DNA from: Dyadobacter sp.
Lineage (GTDB): Bacteria > Bacteroidota > Bacteroidia > Cytophagales > Spirosomataceae
Direction: 5' to 3'
NCBI RefSeq assembly: GCF_017744695.1
Contig: NZ_JAGIAS010000001.1
Coordinates: 1,827,013 to 1,891,012, forward strand
DNA length: 64,000 nt
Shown here: one piece after another, positions 45,791 to 53,542 of the stretch
How the letters are laid out: every line of letters begins with the position of its first letter
Numbering within the stretch: the stretch's first letter is position 1
The notes under the pieces: model-generated
Seen by the model: the letters and a program-made list of their open reading frames with translations, nothing else
The model's database searches: none
What the model was told of the DNA's origin: nothing
Made by a program: the position numbers and the translations under genes

Positions 45791-46510
45791 TTAATGATCC
45801 CATTTAAGGCCTGATATATCAAAATCAATATACTTTGTTCCCGCTTCATAGAATTCCGCTCCGATCAGCAAATGCTTAGATTTCTTCATACGGCTAATAA
45901 ATTCGTCGGCTGAGGCGATGAATATTAATTCCGAACTACCATTATCGGTCTCGTGAAAAACGAAGGTCTCGGGCGCTCCCTCATCAAACTTTACTTTAAG
46001 TCGATTCGCCTCTCCGATTCTGTAAATAAACTGACACTTATCGCATCTAAGCATTACGTCGTTTTGGCCGTCGGAATGTCTCACGATTAATCCGAAGGTA
46101 GTTCCGCCGTCGTATGGGAAGTCAAAATTAATCTCCTCTGTCGCGAACGTGTTTGCAAAATACCTCTTCTTCGATGTCATTCTGTCAACATCATCACTAT
46201 ACAGCCAGTCGCTTATTTCAAGGAGTGTTGTATCGGCGGCGGAGATTGTGGTATCAAGTCCAGCATTACTAATGGGTGCCTTGCTCCCGCTGTCTGAAAA
46301 TTGGTAAGGAGATTGTTGGTTTTTTGATGCGACCCAGACCAGAATAGCGATATAAGCAATGCCAATCAAAGCCCTAATTGACTCTGGTAATACTCGCATT
46401 TTATAGAGTCCGTAGAATCCTGCGGGAGGGAAGACAAAAACAAGCAATACAACTAACCATATCTGGTTGTACCACTTGTGTTTATCGGGCTGATTGGAAG
46501 AGGTGTTCAT
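45791..46510 (-). CDS. Phage membrane protein of unknown function
   Basis: 239 residues from the ATG giving MNTSSNQPDKHKWYNQ. Residues about 15-65 hold two membrane segments separated by a short turn (IWLVVLLVFVFPPAGFYGLY, then IGIAYIAILVWVAS); the remaining 170 residues are soluble, ending YIDFDISGLKWDH, which recalls the FdL-Gl end of VasI-like domains, weakly. It is the gene nearest the left attachment end and is transcribed leftward after the repressor, a place often used for lysogenic-conversion or exclusion genes. A longer frame with an upstream ATG exists. Confidence 0.6.
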   Translation of the reverse strand: MNTSSNQPDKHKWYNQIWLVVLLVFVFPPAGFYGLYKMRVLPESIRALIGIAYIAILVWVASKNQQSPYQFSDSGSKAPISNAGLDTTISAADTTLLEISDWLYSDDVDRMTSKKRYFANTFATEEINFDFPYDGGTTFGLIVRHSDGQNDVMLRCDKCQFIYRIGEANRLKVKFDEGAPETFVFHETDNGSSELIFIASADEFISRMKKSKHLLIGAEFYEAGTKYIDFDISGLKWDH

Positions 46511-46630
46511 TGTGTTAGTCAAGGGGTTCTGTTCGAGCCTTAACATAGTAGATTTCCTTAAATTTGTCAAATTCTGCAATTAATTCACTGGCAGAGTTGC
46601 GGCCTGTACCCAATGGGGTTTTTCGGTTTA

Positions 46631-47521
46631 CTAAGTAAAATTTAGAGGAAGTTGGGCCCCTGGATTTCGATATCTTGTAATGGCTACAATTTCGTAAATT
46701 TCAAAGATGTCAGTGAAGGGTAAAGTGATGGCAGGAAACTTCGATTGATCGGGATGTGTCGAGGCTAGCTCTACCTCACTGGCGGAAATATTAAGATTCT
46801 TTATTTTTCTAACAAAAACGCCTTGTTTGGCTGTTATAATGGCGAGGTGCGCCGTGGAAAGGCCTATACGTCTGTTTTTTGGCTCTATTCGGATGCCAGT
46901 TACAATGTCTCCAATTCTAAGATCGTCCTCGTCATTGGAATTTAGCCCACTATCGTTGACATAAAAGGACCTGTATAACCCGAATTTGACAGATTCCACG
47001 GCCACCGCATGGCGGGCGAAAAGGTCAATTTCCTCTAAGTCGTCCCAAACCTCCGCGTAATAGTCATACCCATAATCACGACTGATGTACATCAAAGGGG
47101 TGGTAATTAAATATCTGTCCACGCCTCCCCGGAACCCCCAGAATTCTGTTGAGTTTTCGCGTTTTATCAATTCAAACCCGGCCGCTGACCAATTGTTGTT
47201 TTTATCTTGATCTGGACCGGCGCTCAATAAAGATTGTTCTCCGCCAGCCAGGGGGGTTCCGTCAGGATTGAAAGGGAGAGAGGTCTGTGAGCTATTTGTC
47301 ATTCCGCCCTTGCCAGTAAGTAGCCAAATGATGTTTAAATCTGGGTACTGTACTGCAATCTTTGCAAGAACTGCTGAGCTTATATTGGAATTCAGTCTAA
47401 TAGACTTGTACAATGCTCCTCTAGATAGGCCTATTTCGTTTTCAACGACATAAGCAGTAATTCCCTTATAGTCAAGGTATTGTGAAAATCTCTCAAACAT
47501 TTCTATAAAATTATTGCGCAA
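46631..47521 (-). CDS. Phage repressor, N-terminal HTH and S24-like C-terminal domain
   Basis: 296 residues. The N-terminal part (GITAYVVENEIGLSRGALYKSI, then YPDLNIIWLLTGKGGM) is the helix-turn-helix of Bacteroidota prophage repressors. The C-terminal part has the pattern of the LexA/S24 fold: DLRIGDIVTGI, then AIITAKQGVFVRKIKN and FEIYEIVAITRY. The expected catalytic Ser region is YVNDSGLNS rather than GDSM, so self-cleavage is uncertain; the Lys of VRKIKN could be the partner. It is transcribed leftward from the switch region. Confidence 0.82.
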   Translation of the reverse strand: MRNNFIEMFERFSQYLDYKGITAYVVENEIGLSRGALYKSIRLNSNISSAVLAKIAVQYPDLNIIWLLTGKGGMTNSSQTSLPFNPDGTPLAGGEQSLLSAGPDQDKNNNWSAAGFELIKRENSTEFWGFRGGVDRYLITTPLMYISRDYGYDYYAEVWDDLEEIDLFARHAVAVESVKFGLYRSFYVNDSGLNSNDEDDLRIGDIVTGIRIEPKNRRIGLSTAHLAIITAKQGVFVRKIKNLNISASEVELASTHPDQSKFPAITLPFTDIFEIYEIVAITRYRNPGAQLPLNFT

Positions 47522-47525
47522 ACAG

Positions 47526-47557
47526 TTGCTTTGATGTAAAAATGTACACTACATTTG
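47526..47557 (+). promoter_or_regulatory. Rightward early promoter of the prophage
   Basis: TTG (47526-47528), 21-base spacer, TACATTTG (47550-47557). Its -7 box lies inside the first two palindromes, so repressor binding would block it. Confidence 0.6.
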
Positions 47558-47575
47558 ATGTACTAAATGACGCGT

Positions 47576-47606
47576 CAAATGTAATTTGTATGCATTTAGT
47601 ATCCTA
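47576..47606 (-). promoter_or_regulatory. Leftward repressor promoter candidate
   Basis: On the minus strand TACATTTG is at 47583-47576 with TTA (not TTG) 21 bases upstream. It points toward the rightward promoter, so the two would be face to face. Confidence 0.4.
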
Positions 47607-47648
47607 AATGTAGTTATTTAATGGTAAATAGTAAACTATTAGACGTAA

Positions 47649-47930
47649 ATGCAAACCGTGGCAACAAGTATCGAAACTCTTCTTGGCAATGCGATCACAA
47701 AGATCAATACTTTGCCAGGCGCAAACGCAAAATTTTACGAACAACTCGGTAAGTCTAGAACAGTCGTATCTAATTGGAGAAGAGGGATTTCTAAGCCCTC
47801 TGATAACGATTTAGCTCTATTCTTTAAGACCGCAGCTTCAATTATCCGGGAATTCGAGGAGCTTCAAAAAAAACAAAAAGTATTAACGCAAGCGGCCATA
47901 GCTGAATTGGAATCCCTCATTTCGGTCTAA
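47649..47930 (+). CDS. Small HTH protein (Cro-like)
   Basis: 93 residues, first rightward gene after the switch. The central part (KFYEQLGKSRTVVSNWRRGISKPSDNDLALFFK) reads as a helix-turn-helix: a turn at KSRT and a recognition helix VVSNWRRG. The C-terminal half is a helix of coiled-coil type. By position it is the Cro- or CII-equivalent; which is not certain. Confidence 0.72.
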   Translation: MQTVATSIETLLGNAITKINTLPGANAKFYEQLGKSRTVVSNWRRGISKPSDNDLALFFKTAASIIREFEELQKKQKVLTQAAIAELESLISV

Positions 47931-48020
47931 TTAAGGGTACTGGCTATCTATAATGCGCAATGTCTCTTATAATCACCTCGTCACACCTAAAAATCTGTGC
48001 ATCAAGAACCAACATAACCG

Positions 48021-48308
48021 ATGGAACATCCGTATCAACCACTTTTCGACCGGCTGGACGACCTGGGCCGGCGCCTTGACAAGGCGATTGAAGGAAGCCT
48101 GAATGAACATGGACTAAGCAAATTCGAGTTCGTGCGTATTGAGGAGGCCGCAGGTATCCTCGGCGTAGCAATACCAACTGTCCGGGCTTATACCGCCAAA
48201 AAGAAGCTCCGACATTACAAGCGCGGGCACTACGTGTACTACAAAATTGGCGACCTTAACGAATTCATTGAGAAGGGTCGAATCGAACCCAAAAAAGCAT
48301 TCAGTTAA
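48021..48308 (+). CDS. HTH domain protein (excisionase/MerR-like HTH_17)
   Basis: 95 residues. The segment FVRIEEAAGILGVAIPTVRAYTAKKKL is the HTH_17 (excisionase-type) fold with a winged end HYKRGHYVYYKIGDLNEFIEKGRI. The N-terminal 30 residues are a helix. It may be an excisionase or a transcription factor of the early region. Confidence 0.8.
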   Translation: MEHPYQPLFDRLDDLGRRLDKAIEGSLNEHGLSKFEFVRIEEAAGILGVAIPTVRAYTAKKKLRHYKRGHYVYYKIGDLNEFIEKGRIEPKKAFS

Positions 48309-48329
48309 CCTTAACCGCTTTTATCTGAA

Positions 48330-48893
48330 ATGAACACTTTACAACCCGGGGTACCTTCGCAAGTTGGCCTCGACAAGGAAAACGACATCAATTATTGGAA
48401 ACGGAAAGCGAGCGGGCTCGCTGACCAGGTAGCCTCTCTTACCCATGCCGCGAATGAAGCCAAGCAGACCGGGTTTAAGGCGAAGTGCTTCTTAGCTGAG
48501 TTGGGATATCACCAGGATATGAGCGCGTTCGAAAGCAACAGCCCGGACATTGATGATTGGGAGGTCGCTTGGCGAGAGCACTACGCTAAAAGGGTTCTGT
48601 ATCCGCGCGAGTTGCCGGAGGCCCTGCCTGTCCCGAATTCTGAACTGGCAAAAATTTGCCAACGTTTCATTGGGCACGAGGGCGCCGGCGAGGCCACCAA
48701 AATACTGAACGACCTGGCAAGCGCCTACATGTATCAAGAGCTTCGTAATTCTAACCTTGTCGACGCTCCGTCCTTGGAGGACTGCCTTGCCAAGGTTGAT
48801 TATGCACATTCACTTGTGAATTTCCTTGTTGATGTCTCCGACGAGCTCCAAACGACGAATATTCAAATCAATGGGGAGAAATCGGCTGCTTAA
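48330..48893 (+). CDS. Phage protein of unknown function
   Basis: 187 residues, mostly helical, with a short coiled-coil-like stretch at residues 20-45 (WKRKASGLADQVASLTHAANEAK). I recognise no domain. It is the first of a compact rightward run of small genes, 22 bases after the HTH gene. Confidence 0.65.
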   Translation: MNTLQPGVPSQVGLDKENDINYWKRKASGLADQVASLTHAANEAKQTGFKAKCFLAELGYHQDMSAFESNSPDIDDWEVAWREHYAKRVLYPRELPEALPVPNSELAKICQRFIGHEGAGEATKILNDLASAYMYQELRNSNLVDAPSLEDCLAKVDYAHSLVNFLVDVSDELQTTNIQINGEKSAA

Positions 48894-48905
48894 TTATCGC
48901 TCGCT

Positions 48906-49313
48906 ATGGATACAGAATTGACTCCGCGGCAGCAAGCCATTGTGAACGCATACGGAGCCGCATGGGGCAAGCTTCCGGCTGTAACCCGTGACGGTTGGGC
49001 AATGATATGTGAGTTCGGGCCTAACGTGAGTTTGAATTGGGCGTCCTATGGATTTTCAGAGCAGCAGGTCCAAATCAAGAAAGAAGGACGTGACGTTTAT
49101 TGGCGACCGGTCGGGTTGGTGGGGATTGAGGATAACAATGGATGGTACCGATTTGATAAAGACAAGCCATTGAAGAACCAGGAAGTCCACGCAATGCAAG
49201 CAGGGAAACACTACGTCGGGAAGATTACCGTTTTTGACCCGAAAAACGATTATTATGAGCGGACCTATTCGCACTGGCGGCCGCTTGAAGAGATGCCATT
49301 GCCAATTTATTGA
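48906..49313 (+). CDS. Phage protein of unknown function
   Basis: 135 residues, Trp/Tyr-rich with beta character (GRDVYWRPVGLVGIEDNNGWYRF). No domain recognised. It follows the previous gene by 12 bases. Confidence 0.65.
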   Translation: MDTELTPRQQAIVNAYGAAWGKLPAVTRDGWAMICEFGPNVSLNWASYGFSEQQVQIKKEGRDVYWRPVGLVGIEDNNGWYRFDKDKPLKNQEVHAMQAGKHYVGKITVFDPKNDYYERTYSHWRPLEEMPLPIY

Positions 49314-49342
49314 TATTTAGATTCCTGTCCATTTCTTAGAAA

Positions 49343-49555
49343 ATGAAAGCAAGATCATTCAGGTGGTTGCAGCTAATTACTGGCATCCACCGCATTCACC
49401 ATGCCCGATATTCATACGGGTGGGTTCACAAACTGTACCCGTTTGTGGGGTATTTTCCGAACTATAAGGAACGCTTCAAGCGCCTGAAAGCGAAAGCCTG
49501 GAATCGGATTTGGCCAGAAGATTGCCACGACTGTACGTGGACAGGATTCTACTAA
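49343..49555 (+). CDS. Small basic phage protein
   Basis: 70 residues, rich in Arg, Lys, His and Trp, with a C-terminal CHDC pair (CHDCTWTGFY). No domain recognised; compact and positively charged. Spacing of 29 bases from the previous gene supports a real gene. Confidence 0.5.
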   Translation: MKARSFRWLQLITGIHRIHHARYSYGWVHKLYPFVGYFPNYKERFKRLKAKAWNRIWPEDCHDCTWTGFY

Positions 49556-49567
49556 ACCTCATCTCAT

Positions 49568-49765
49568 ATGGATAGACAGACGTTCCACCTAACCAGCCAA
49601 GACCTGATCGAGGTCTTCAAAAAGTTAACCGAAGAAGGACTTTTGAGCGAAGTTTCTTTTAAAAGCATAATGCCAGTTCAATACTACGGCGAAGACCTCA
49701 TAAAGGTTATCGCATCGGGCCACCCCGGCGCAGAAGCAGTTTTTCGAGAAGTGCTCGACAAGTAA
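49568..49765 (+). CDS. Small phage protein
   Basis: 65 residues with a helix-rich N terminus (LTSQDLIEVFKKLTEEGLLSEVSF). It has no recognised domain and lies 12 bases after the previous gene. Confidence 0.5.
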   Translation: MDRQTFHLTSQDLIEVFKKLTEEGLLSEVSFKSIMPVQYYGEDLIKVIASGHPGAEAVFREVLDK

Positions 49766-49790
49766 TTACCATCACTTAAAATTTCCAATT

Positions 49791-50021
49791 ATGCTTATAT
49801 CTCAGTTACCTCCCGGTTTACGGGAGCTGGCGCAGCGTCGGCAAATCGATTACCCAATGCCCAATCCGAAAGGGCCAATATCACACCTCGGTTCCGCGTT
49901 CGTGTGGGACTGGACGCCAGAAGGTTTTGATTTTTGGAGTAATGTAGTCCAGGGCAACTATTCAGTTTACTACGGGTGCAAAGTCACGAATTTGAAACTG
50001 AAAATAGCCGTAACGCCATGA
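49791..50021 (+). CDS. Small phage protein
   Basis: 76 residues. It begins LISQLPPGLRELAQRRQIDY and has a Trp-rich middle (FVWDWTPEGFDFWSNV). The middle resembles proteins found in phage early regions where a short LPxELRxxAxxR word is common, but no function is known. Its stop overlaps the next start (ATGA at 50018-50021). Confidence 0.55.
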   Translation: MLISQLPPGLRELAQRRQIDYPMPNPKGPISHLGSAFVWDWTPEGFDFWSNVVQGNYSVYYGCKVTNLKLKIAVTP

Positions 50022-50635
50022 AACCATTCTATCCTTTACCTCAGGAAATTCCCTTACTCTTAGAGGAAGTACAGCGGGCTCTGGTTCGGCCTCTCAGACA
50101 GCAGCCCAGGGGCATAATCAAGCAGGTGCTTCAAAACGGAAATCGGAAGGATATTTATCTACTTGTTGATGCCGGCAACTGGGATAACAACGTTTGTGAA
50201 AGTACACCCTTCGATCAACCCGGGACGATCCTGTGGTGCAGGGAAACGTTCTCGGGTTTCAAACAAATAGGTGGCCGCTACGTCCGGGAGAAACTTCACT
50301 TTAAGGCTACCGAACCTGAATTGCCGGGCGCCCGTTGGCTATTGCCTGTAACGATGCCGATATATGTAAGCCGGCTATGGCTTGAAGTGTTAGAGCTTAA
50401 AGTGTGCAGGTTAATGGATCTGACACATGAAGAAATGTATGAAACCGGGGTTCGTATAGCTGATTCTTACAGTCGAGGGATGGCCACGGACGAAGGCAGT
50501 GTCGAGGCTTTCAATTGCGGCGACGGCATCCGGCGGGTTTTCTATGAGATTTATGACGAGAGGTTTGGAAAGCGGGAAATATCAAATCCCTGGATCTGGT
50601 ATGCCGCAGTCAAGAAGGTAGACTCTCCCGTTTAG
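50018..50635 (+). CDS. Phage ASCH-like protein
   Basis: 205 residues. Segments GTILWCRETFSGF, then PVTMPIYVSRLWLEVLELKVCRLMDL, YETGV and finally NPWIWYAAVKKV follow the order seen in the ASCH-like proteins of many temperate phages, whose pattern is W-x-RE-T, MPRWASR-x-LEV and a last NPWVW. The ASCH fold binds nucleic acid. The start is the ATG that overlaps the previous stop; a longer frame begins inside the preceding gene and is not preferred. Confidence 0.65.
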   Translation: MKPFYPLPQEIPLLLEEVQRALVRPLRQQPRGIIKQVLQNGNRKDIYLLVDAGNWDNNVCESTPFDQPGTILWCRETFSGFKQIGGRYVREKLHFKATEPELPGARWLLPVTMPIYVSRLWLEVLELKVCRLMDLTHEEMYETGVRIADSYSRGMATDEGSVEAFNCGDGIRRVFYEIYDERFGKREISNPWIWYAAVKKVDSPV

Positions 50636-50679
50636 CTGGTAGAAGGGCGCCTCTTCATTTAACATTCTAATCATACAAA

Positions 50680-53172
50680 ATGGATTTATTAGACATTGCC
50701 ATAGGCAAACACCGGAATACAAAGACGTGGCAGAACAAACAAATGAGCGTCGAGACTTTGGCGAAAATGTGCTCAGAGCCGCAGGTTACCAATGAAACCT
50801 TCGCAGAATACCTTAAAATGCCCACCGGCGAACAAGATCGAATCAAGGATGTGGGCGGGTTTTTCGGTGGGTATCTGCCCAACGGTGTCCGAAAGAACAC
50901 AAACGTTCTTCACAGGTCTGTTATTACGATCGATTTGGATTTTGCAAAGCTGGGATTCTCCGAGGATTATGAGATGCTATTCGGGTACGACGCCATAATC
51001 TACTCAACGCGTAAGCATTCAGCAGAAAAACCCCGACTTAGGCTAATACTAATTCCTGACCGAGAACTCCGTCCAGACGAATACGAGCCCGTGGCACGTA
51101 AAACCGGAGAAATGTTTGGTATTGAGCAGTGTGACCATACTTCTTTCAGGGTTACCCAGTTCATGCACTTGCCCTCGGTCAGTAAAGATATGGTCGGTGA
51201 ATTTATTTTTAAACGGATCGAGGGGCCCCGGATATGCGTCGACGAGGTTAAAGGGATGTATCGGAACTGGGAAGACCAAAGCGAGTGGCCTCGAACAAGC
51301 AGGGAAACCAAACAGATCAGGGACGCTGCGTTCAGAAAGCAAACACAGGCAGACCCGCGGGAGAAAGGTGGTCTGATTGGTCTCTTTTGCCAGGCATATC
51401 CGACTGTATCGGACGTAATTTACGAATACCTACCTAACGTATACGAAGAAACTGATATGTCGGGAAGATGGACCTATAAGGCTGGCAGTGGGCATGCCGG
51501 AGCTGTTGAATATACAGATGGGCTCTTCCTTTACAGTAACCATATGACGGACCCCGCGTATAGTCGGCTATGTAACGTCGTCGATTTGGTTCGAATTCAC
51601 CTGTACGAGCCAATGGATGCTAATGTGGCCGAAGATACCCCGATTAATAAAAAGCCTTCTTTCATGGCAATGCTGGATTTGATCAGGAACGATCCAAAGG
51701 TGAAGGCGTTAAATGCCGCGGCAAAGTTTGCGGAGGCTGGGGTTGATTTCGCGGATATACCTGGTGGTAAGAAGGAATTGGACTGGGTTTCCAAAGCAGA
51801 ATTCGATACCAAAGGTAGATTTATCACTTCGCCCCATAACATCGAGCTCATTCTTAGGTCAGATCCAGCATTGAAGGGGCGTTTTAAATTCAACGAGTTT
51901 TCAGAACACATCAATATAGAAGGCCCCGTCCCTTGGGACTCAGTGCCTGGGATCCGCCAAATAGCTGATAATGATGTTAAGGGGCTTCGGAACTATTTGG
52001 GGAAAAACCCTTACAATATTAAGCGAAGCCCCATAATTGATGATACCTATCCGTTGATAGCAAAAGAGAATCAGTTTCACCCGATCAGAGAGTATTTATC
52101 AGGCCTGAAATGGGACGGCGTTCCACGAGTAGACACGCTACTAACCGACTACTTAGGCGCCGAAGATACCCCTCTCGCACGCGCATTCATACGTAAAACG
52201 TTGTGCGCAGCGGTGACGAGGGTGTTCCGGCCAGGGGCGAAATTTGACTACATTTTGACTTTAATAAGTACGGAAGGGACCAAGAAAAGTACATTAGCAA
52301 AATCATTAGGAAAGGAATGGTTCTCTGAGACCTTTAATTTTTCAATGCTACATGGGGGTAACGGAGTTCGGGCGCAAGAACAAGTGCGAGGTGTTTGGAT
52401 CATTGAAATTCCGGAGATGTCAGGGCTTAACAGAGCTGAGGTTGAGGCTGCAAAAAGTTTCATTACGACGACTGTGGATCGATATCGGGTGACGCGAGGG
52501 GAGCACCAGTCCTCATTCAAAAGACAGTGCGTATTTATAGGGTCGTCAAATAATGAAGAATTCTTATCGAGCCAAACGGGTAACAGAAGGTTTTGGCCTG
52601 TTGTCGTATTCGTAAATCCGCCAAAGAAAATTATCGAGGGTGAGTTTCTCGACCCATATGAAGTTGACCAAATTTGGGCAGAAGCTTTCGTACTGCATAA
52701 AACGGAGCTGCTGTATTTAACTCCGGAATTGGAGGCCTTAGCACGAGAAACTCAGGCTGATCATACTGTATCAGATGAGCGCCAAGGGCTAATTCACAGG
52801 TTTTTAGAAATGAAGTTACCGGACGGTTGGGATTCTATGGAGCCGGTCCAGCGAAAAATCTATTTCGAATACGGGGATTCGTCAAAACCAGGACTCACCA
52901 CGAGAACCCGAGTTTGCGCCGCTGAAATATGGGTGGAAGCCCTTGGGGGTTCGACAAAAGACATGTCGTCCCAGAACACCCGATTTATACACAACATAAT
53001 GCGAAAGATGCCAGGGTGGAAGCCCTATAAATCAAAGACTGAATTTAAAGTCTACGGGAACCAAAGAGCATATCGGCGTGTGGATTCTGAAAACCCGACC
53101 GGCGGAACCGCGAGCGAAGTGAGCATACACGGGACGGCCAGGAAATCATTGGAAGTTTTTGAAAATAATTAA
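50680..53172 (+). CDS. Primase-like / VapE-type helicase protein
   Basis: 830 residues. Residues about 20-200 are a BT4734/VirE N-terminal domain, the primase-like region common in Bacteroidota elements (TNVLHRSVITIDLDF and the following RLRLILIPDRELRP). Residues about 383-700 are a virulence-associated E (VapE) domain: an N-terminal part (NIELILRSD, PWDSVPG, ENQFHPIREYL) and an ATPase with a P-loop-like STEGTKKSTLAKSLG (about 529), the RGVWIIEIPEMSGL segment and the sensor GSSNNEEFLSSQTGNRRFWPV. It likely starts replication of the prophage. The stop codon lies inside a 45-base palindrome. Confidence 0.88.
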   Translation: MDLLDIAIGKHRNTKTWQNKQMSVETLAKMCSEPQVTNETFAEYLKMPTGEQDRIKDVGGFFGGYLPNGVRKNTNVLHRSVITIDLDFAKLGFSEDYEMLFGYDAIIYSTRKHSAEKPRLRLILIPDRELRPDEYEPVARKTGEMFGIEQCDHTSFRVTQFMHLPSVSKDMVGEFIFKRIEGPRICVDEVKGMYRNWEDQSEWPRTSRETKQIRDAAFRKQTQADPREKGGLIGLFCQAYPTVSDVIYEYLPNVYEETDMSGRWTYKAGSGHAGAVEYTDGLFLYSNHMTDPAYSRLCNVVDLVRIHLYEPMDANVAEDTPINKKPSFMAMLDLIRNDPKVKALNAAAKFAEAGVDFADIPGGKKELDWVSKAEFDTKGRFITSPHNIELILRSDPALKGRFKFNEFSEHINIEGPVPWDSVPGIRQIADNDVKGLRNYLGKNPYNIKRSPIIDDTYPLIAKENQFHPIREYLSGLKWDGVPRVDTLLTDYLGAEDTPLARAFIRKTLCAAVTRVFRPGAKFDYILTLISTEGTKKSTLAKSLGKEWFSETFNFSMLHGGNGVRAQEQVRGVWIIEIPEMSGLNRAEVEAAKSFITTTVDRYRVTRGEHQSSFKRQCVFIGSSNNEEFLSSQTGNRRFWPVVVFVNPPKKIIEGEFLDPYEVDQIWAEAFVLHKTELLYLTPELEALARETQADHTVSDERQGLIHRFLEMKLPDGWDSMEPVQRKIYFEYGDSSKPGLTTRTRVCAAEIWVEALGGSTKDMSSQNTRFIHNIMRKMPGWKPYKSKTEFKVYGNQRAYRRVDSENPTGGTASEVSIHGTARKSLEVFENN

Positions 53173-53204
53173 CTATTTGAAATTCAAATAGTTAATTATT
53201 TTCA
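53160..53204. repeat. 45-base perfect AT-rich palindrome
   Basis: Arms of 22 bases, 53160-53181 and 53183-53204, around a single central A, pair perfectly; the centre reads CTATTTGAA-A-TTCAAATAG. It includes the last codons and stop of the helicase gene. The stem could act as a terminator, as a long RNA hairpin, or as part of a replication origin. Confidence 0.9.
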
Positions 53205-53542
53205 CTACTTATACTACCGTTAATTATATAATAACATAATATTTAAATAGGGGTAGATTATTTATATAGAGTATAAATAACTACTGCCTATGGAGAAAAT
53301 ATGGAAATATGGAAATTAACGGTAGCGAAGTGCATAACGGGTAGTATCCACCTTATTTTTTAGTAAAATGGAAAATCAATTTTTTGATAATCAAAGGCAT
53401 AACTATTAACCTTGCTTAATTTAGATCAATTACCAGTTTTTGAGATCACGGAAAATTCAGACGCTATTGGCAATACGTCTGCGGTGCCCAATTGCTGGAC
53501 TAAAATTTTATTATTTTCACTTAAGACTTAATCCCCTCGATA
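53173..53542. other. AT-rich intergenic region, candidate phage replication origin
   Basis: 370 bases without a gene, visibly A+T-rich. Besides the palindrome at its left end it holds a 12-base inverted repeat, CTACCGTTAATT (53214-53225) and AATTAACGGTAG (53314-53325), and tandem ATATGGAA units (about 53299-53314). It sits between a primase/helicase gene and a gene with a VapE fragment, the usual place for a phage origin. No promoter of clear match was found. Confidence 0.5.

Larger units (their letters stand above)
47522..47648. promoter_or_regulatory. Immunity switch region with four palindromes
   Basis: Between repressor and the next rightward gene lie palindromes: AATGTA-CAC-TACATT (47541-47555), CATTT-N8-AAATG (47552-47569), CAAAT-GTA-ATTTG (47576-47588) and CATTTAG-TATC-CTAAATG (47593-47610). 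The second and fourth share the half-site CTAAATG and an 18-base span, 41 bases apart. They are candidate operators for the repressor and the small HTH protein downstream. Confidence 0.7.
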
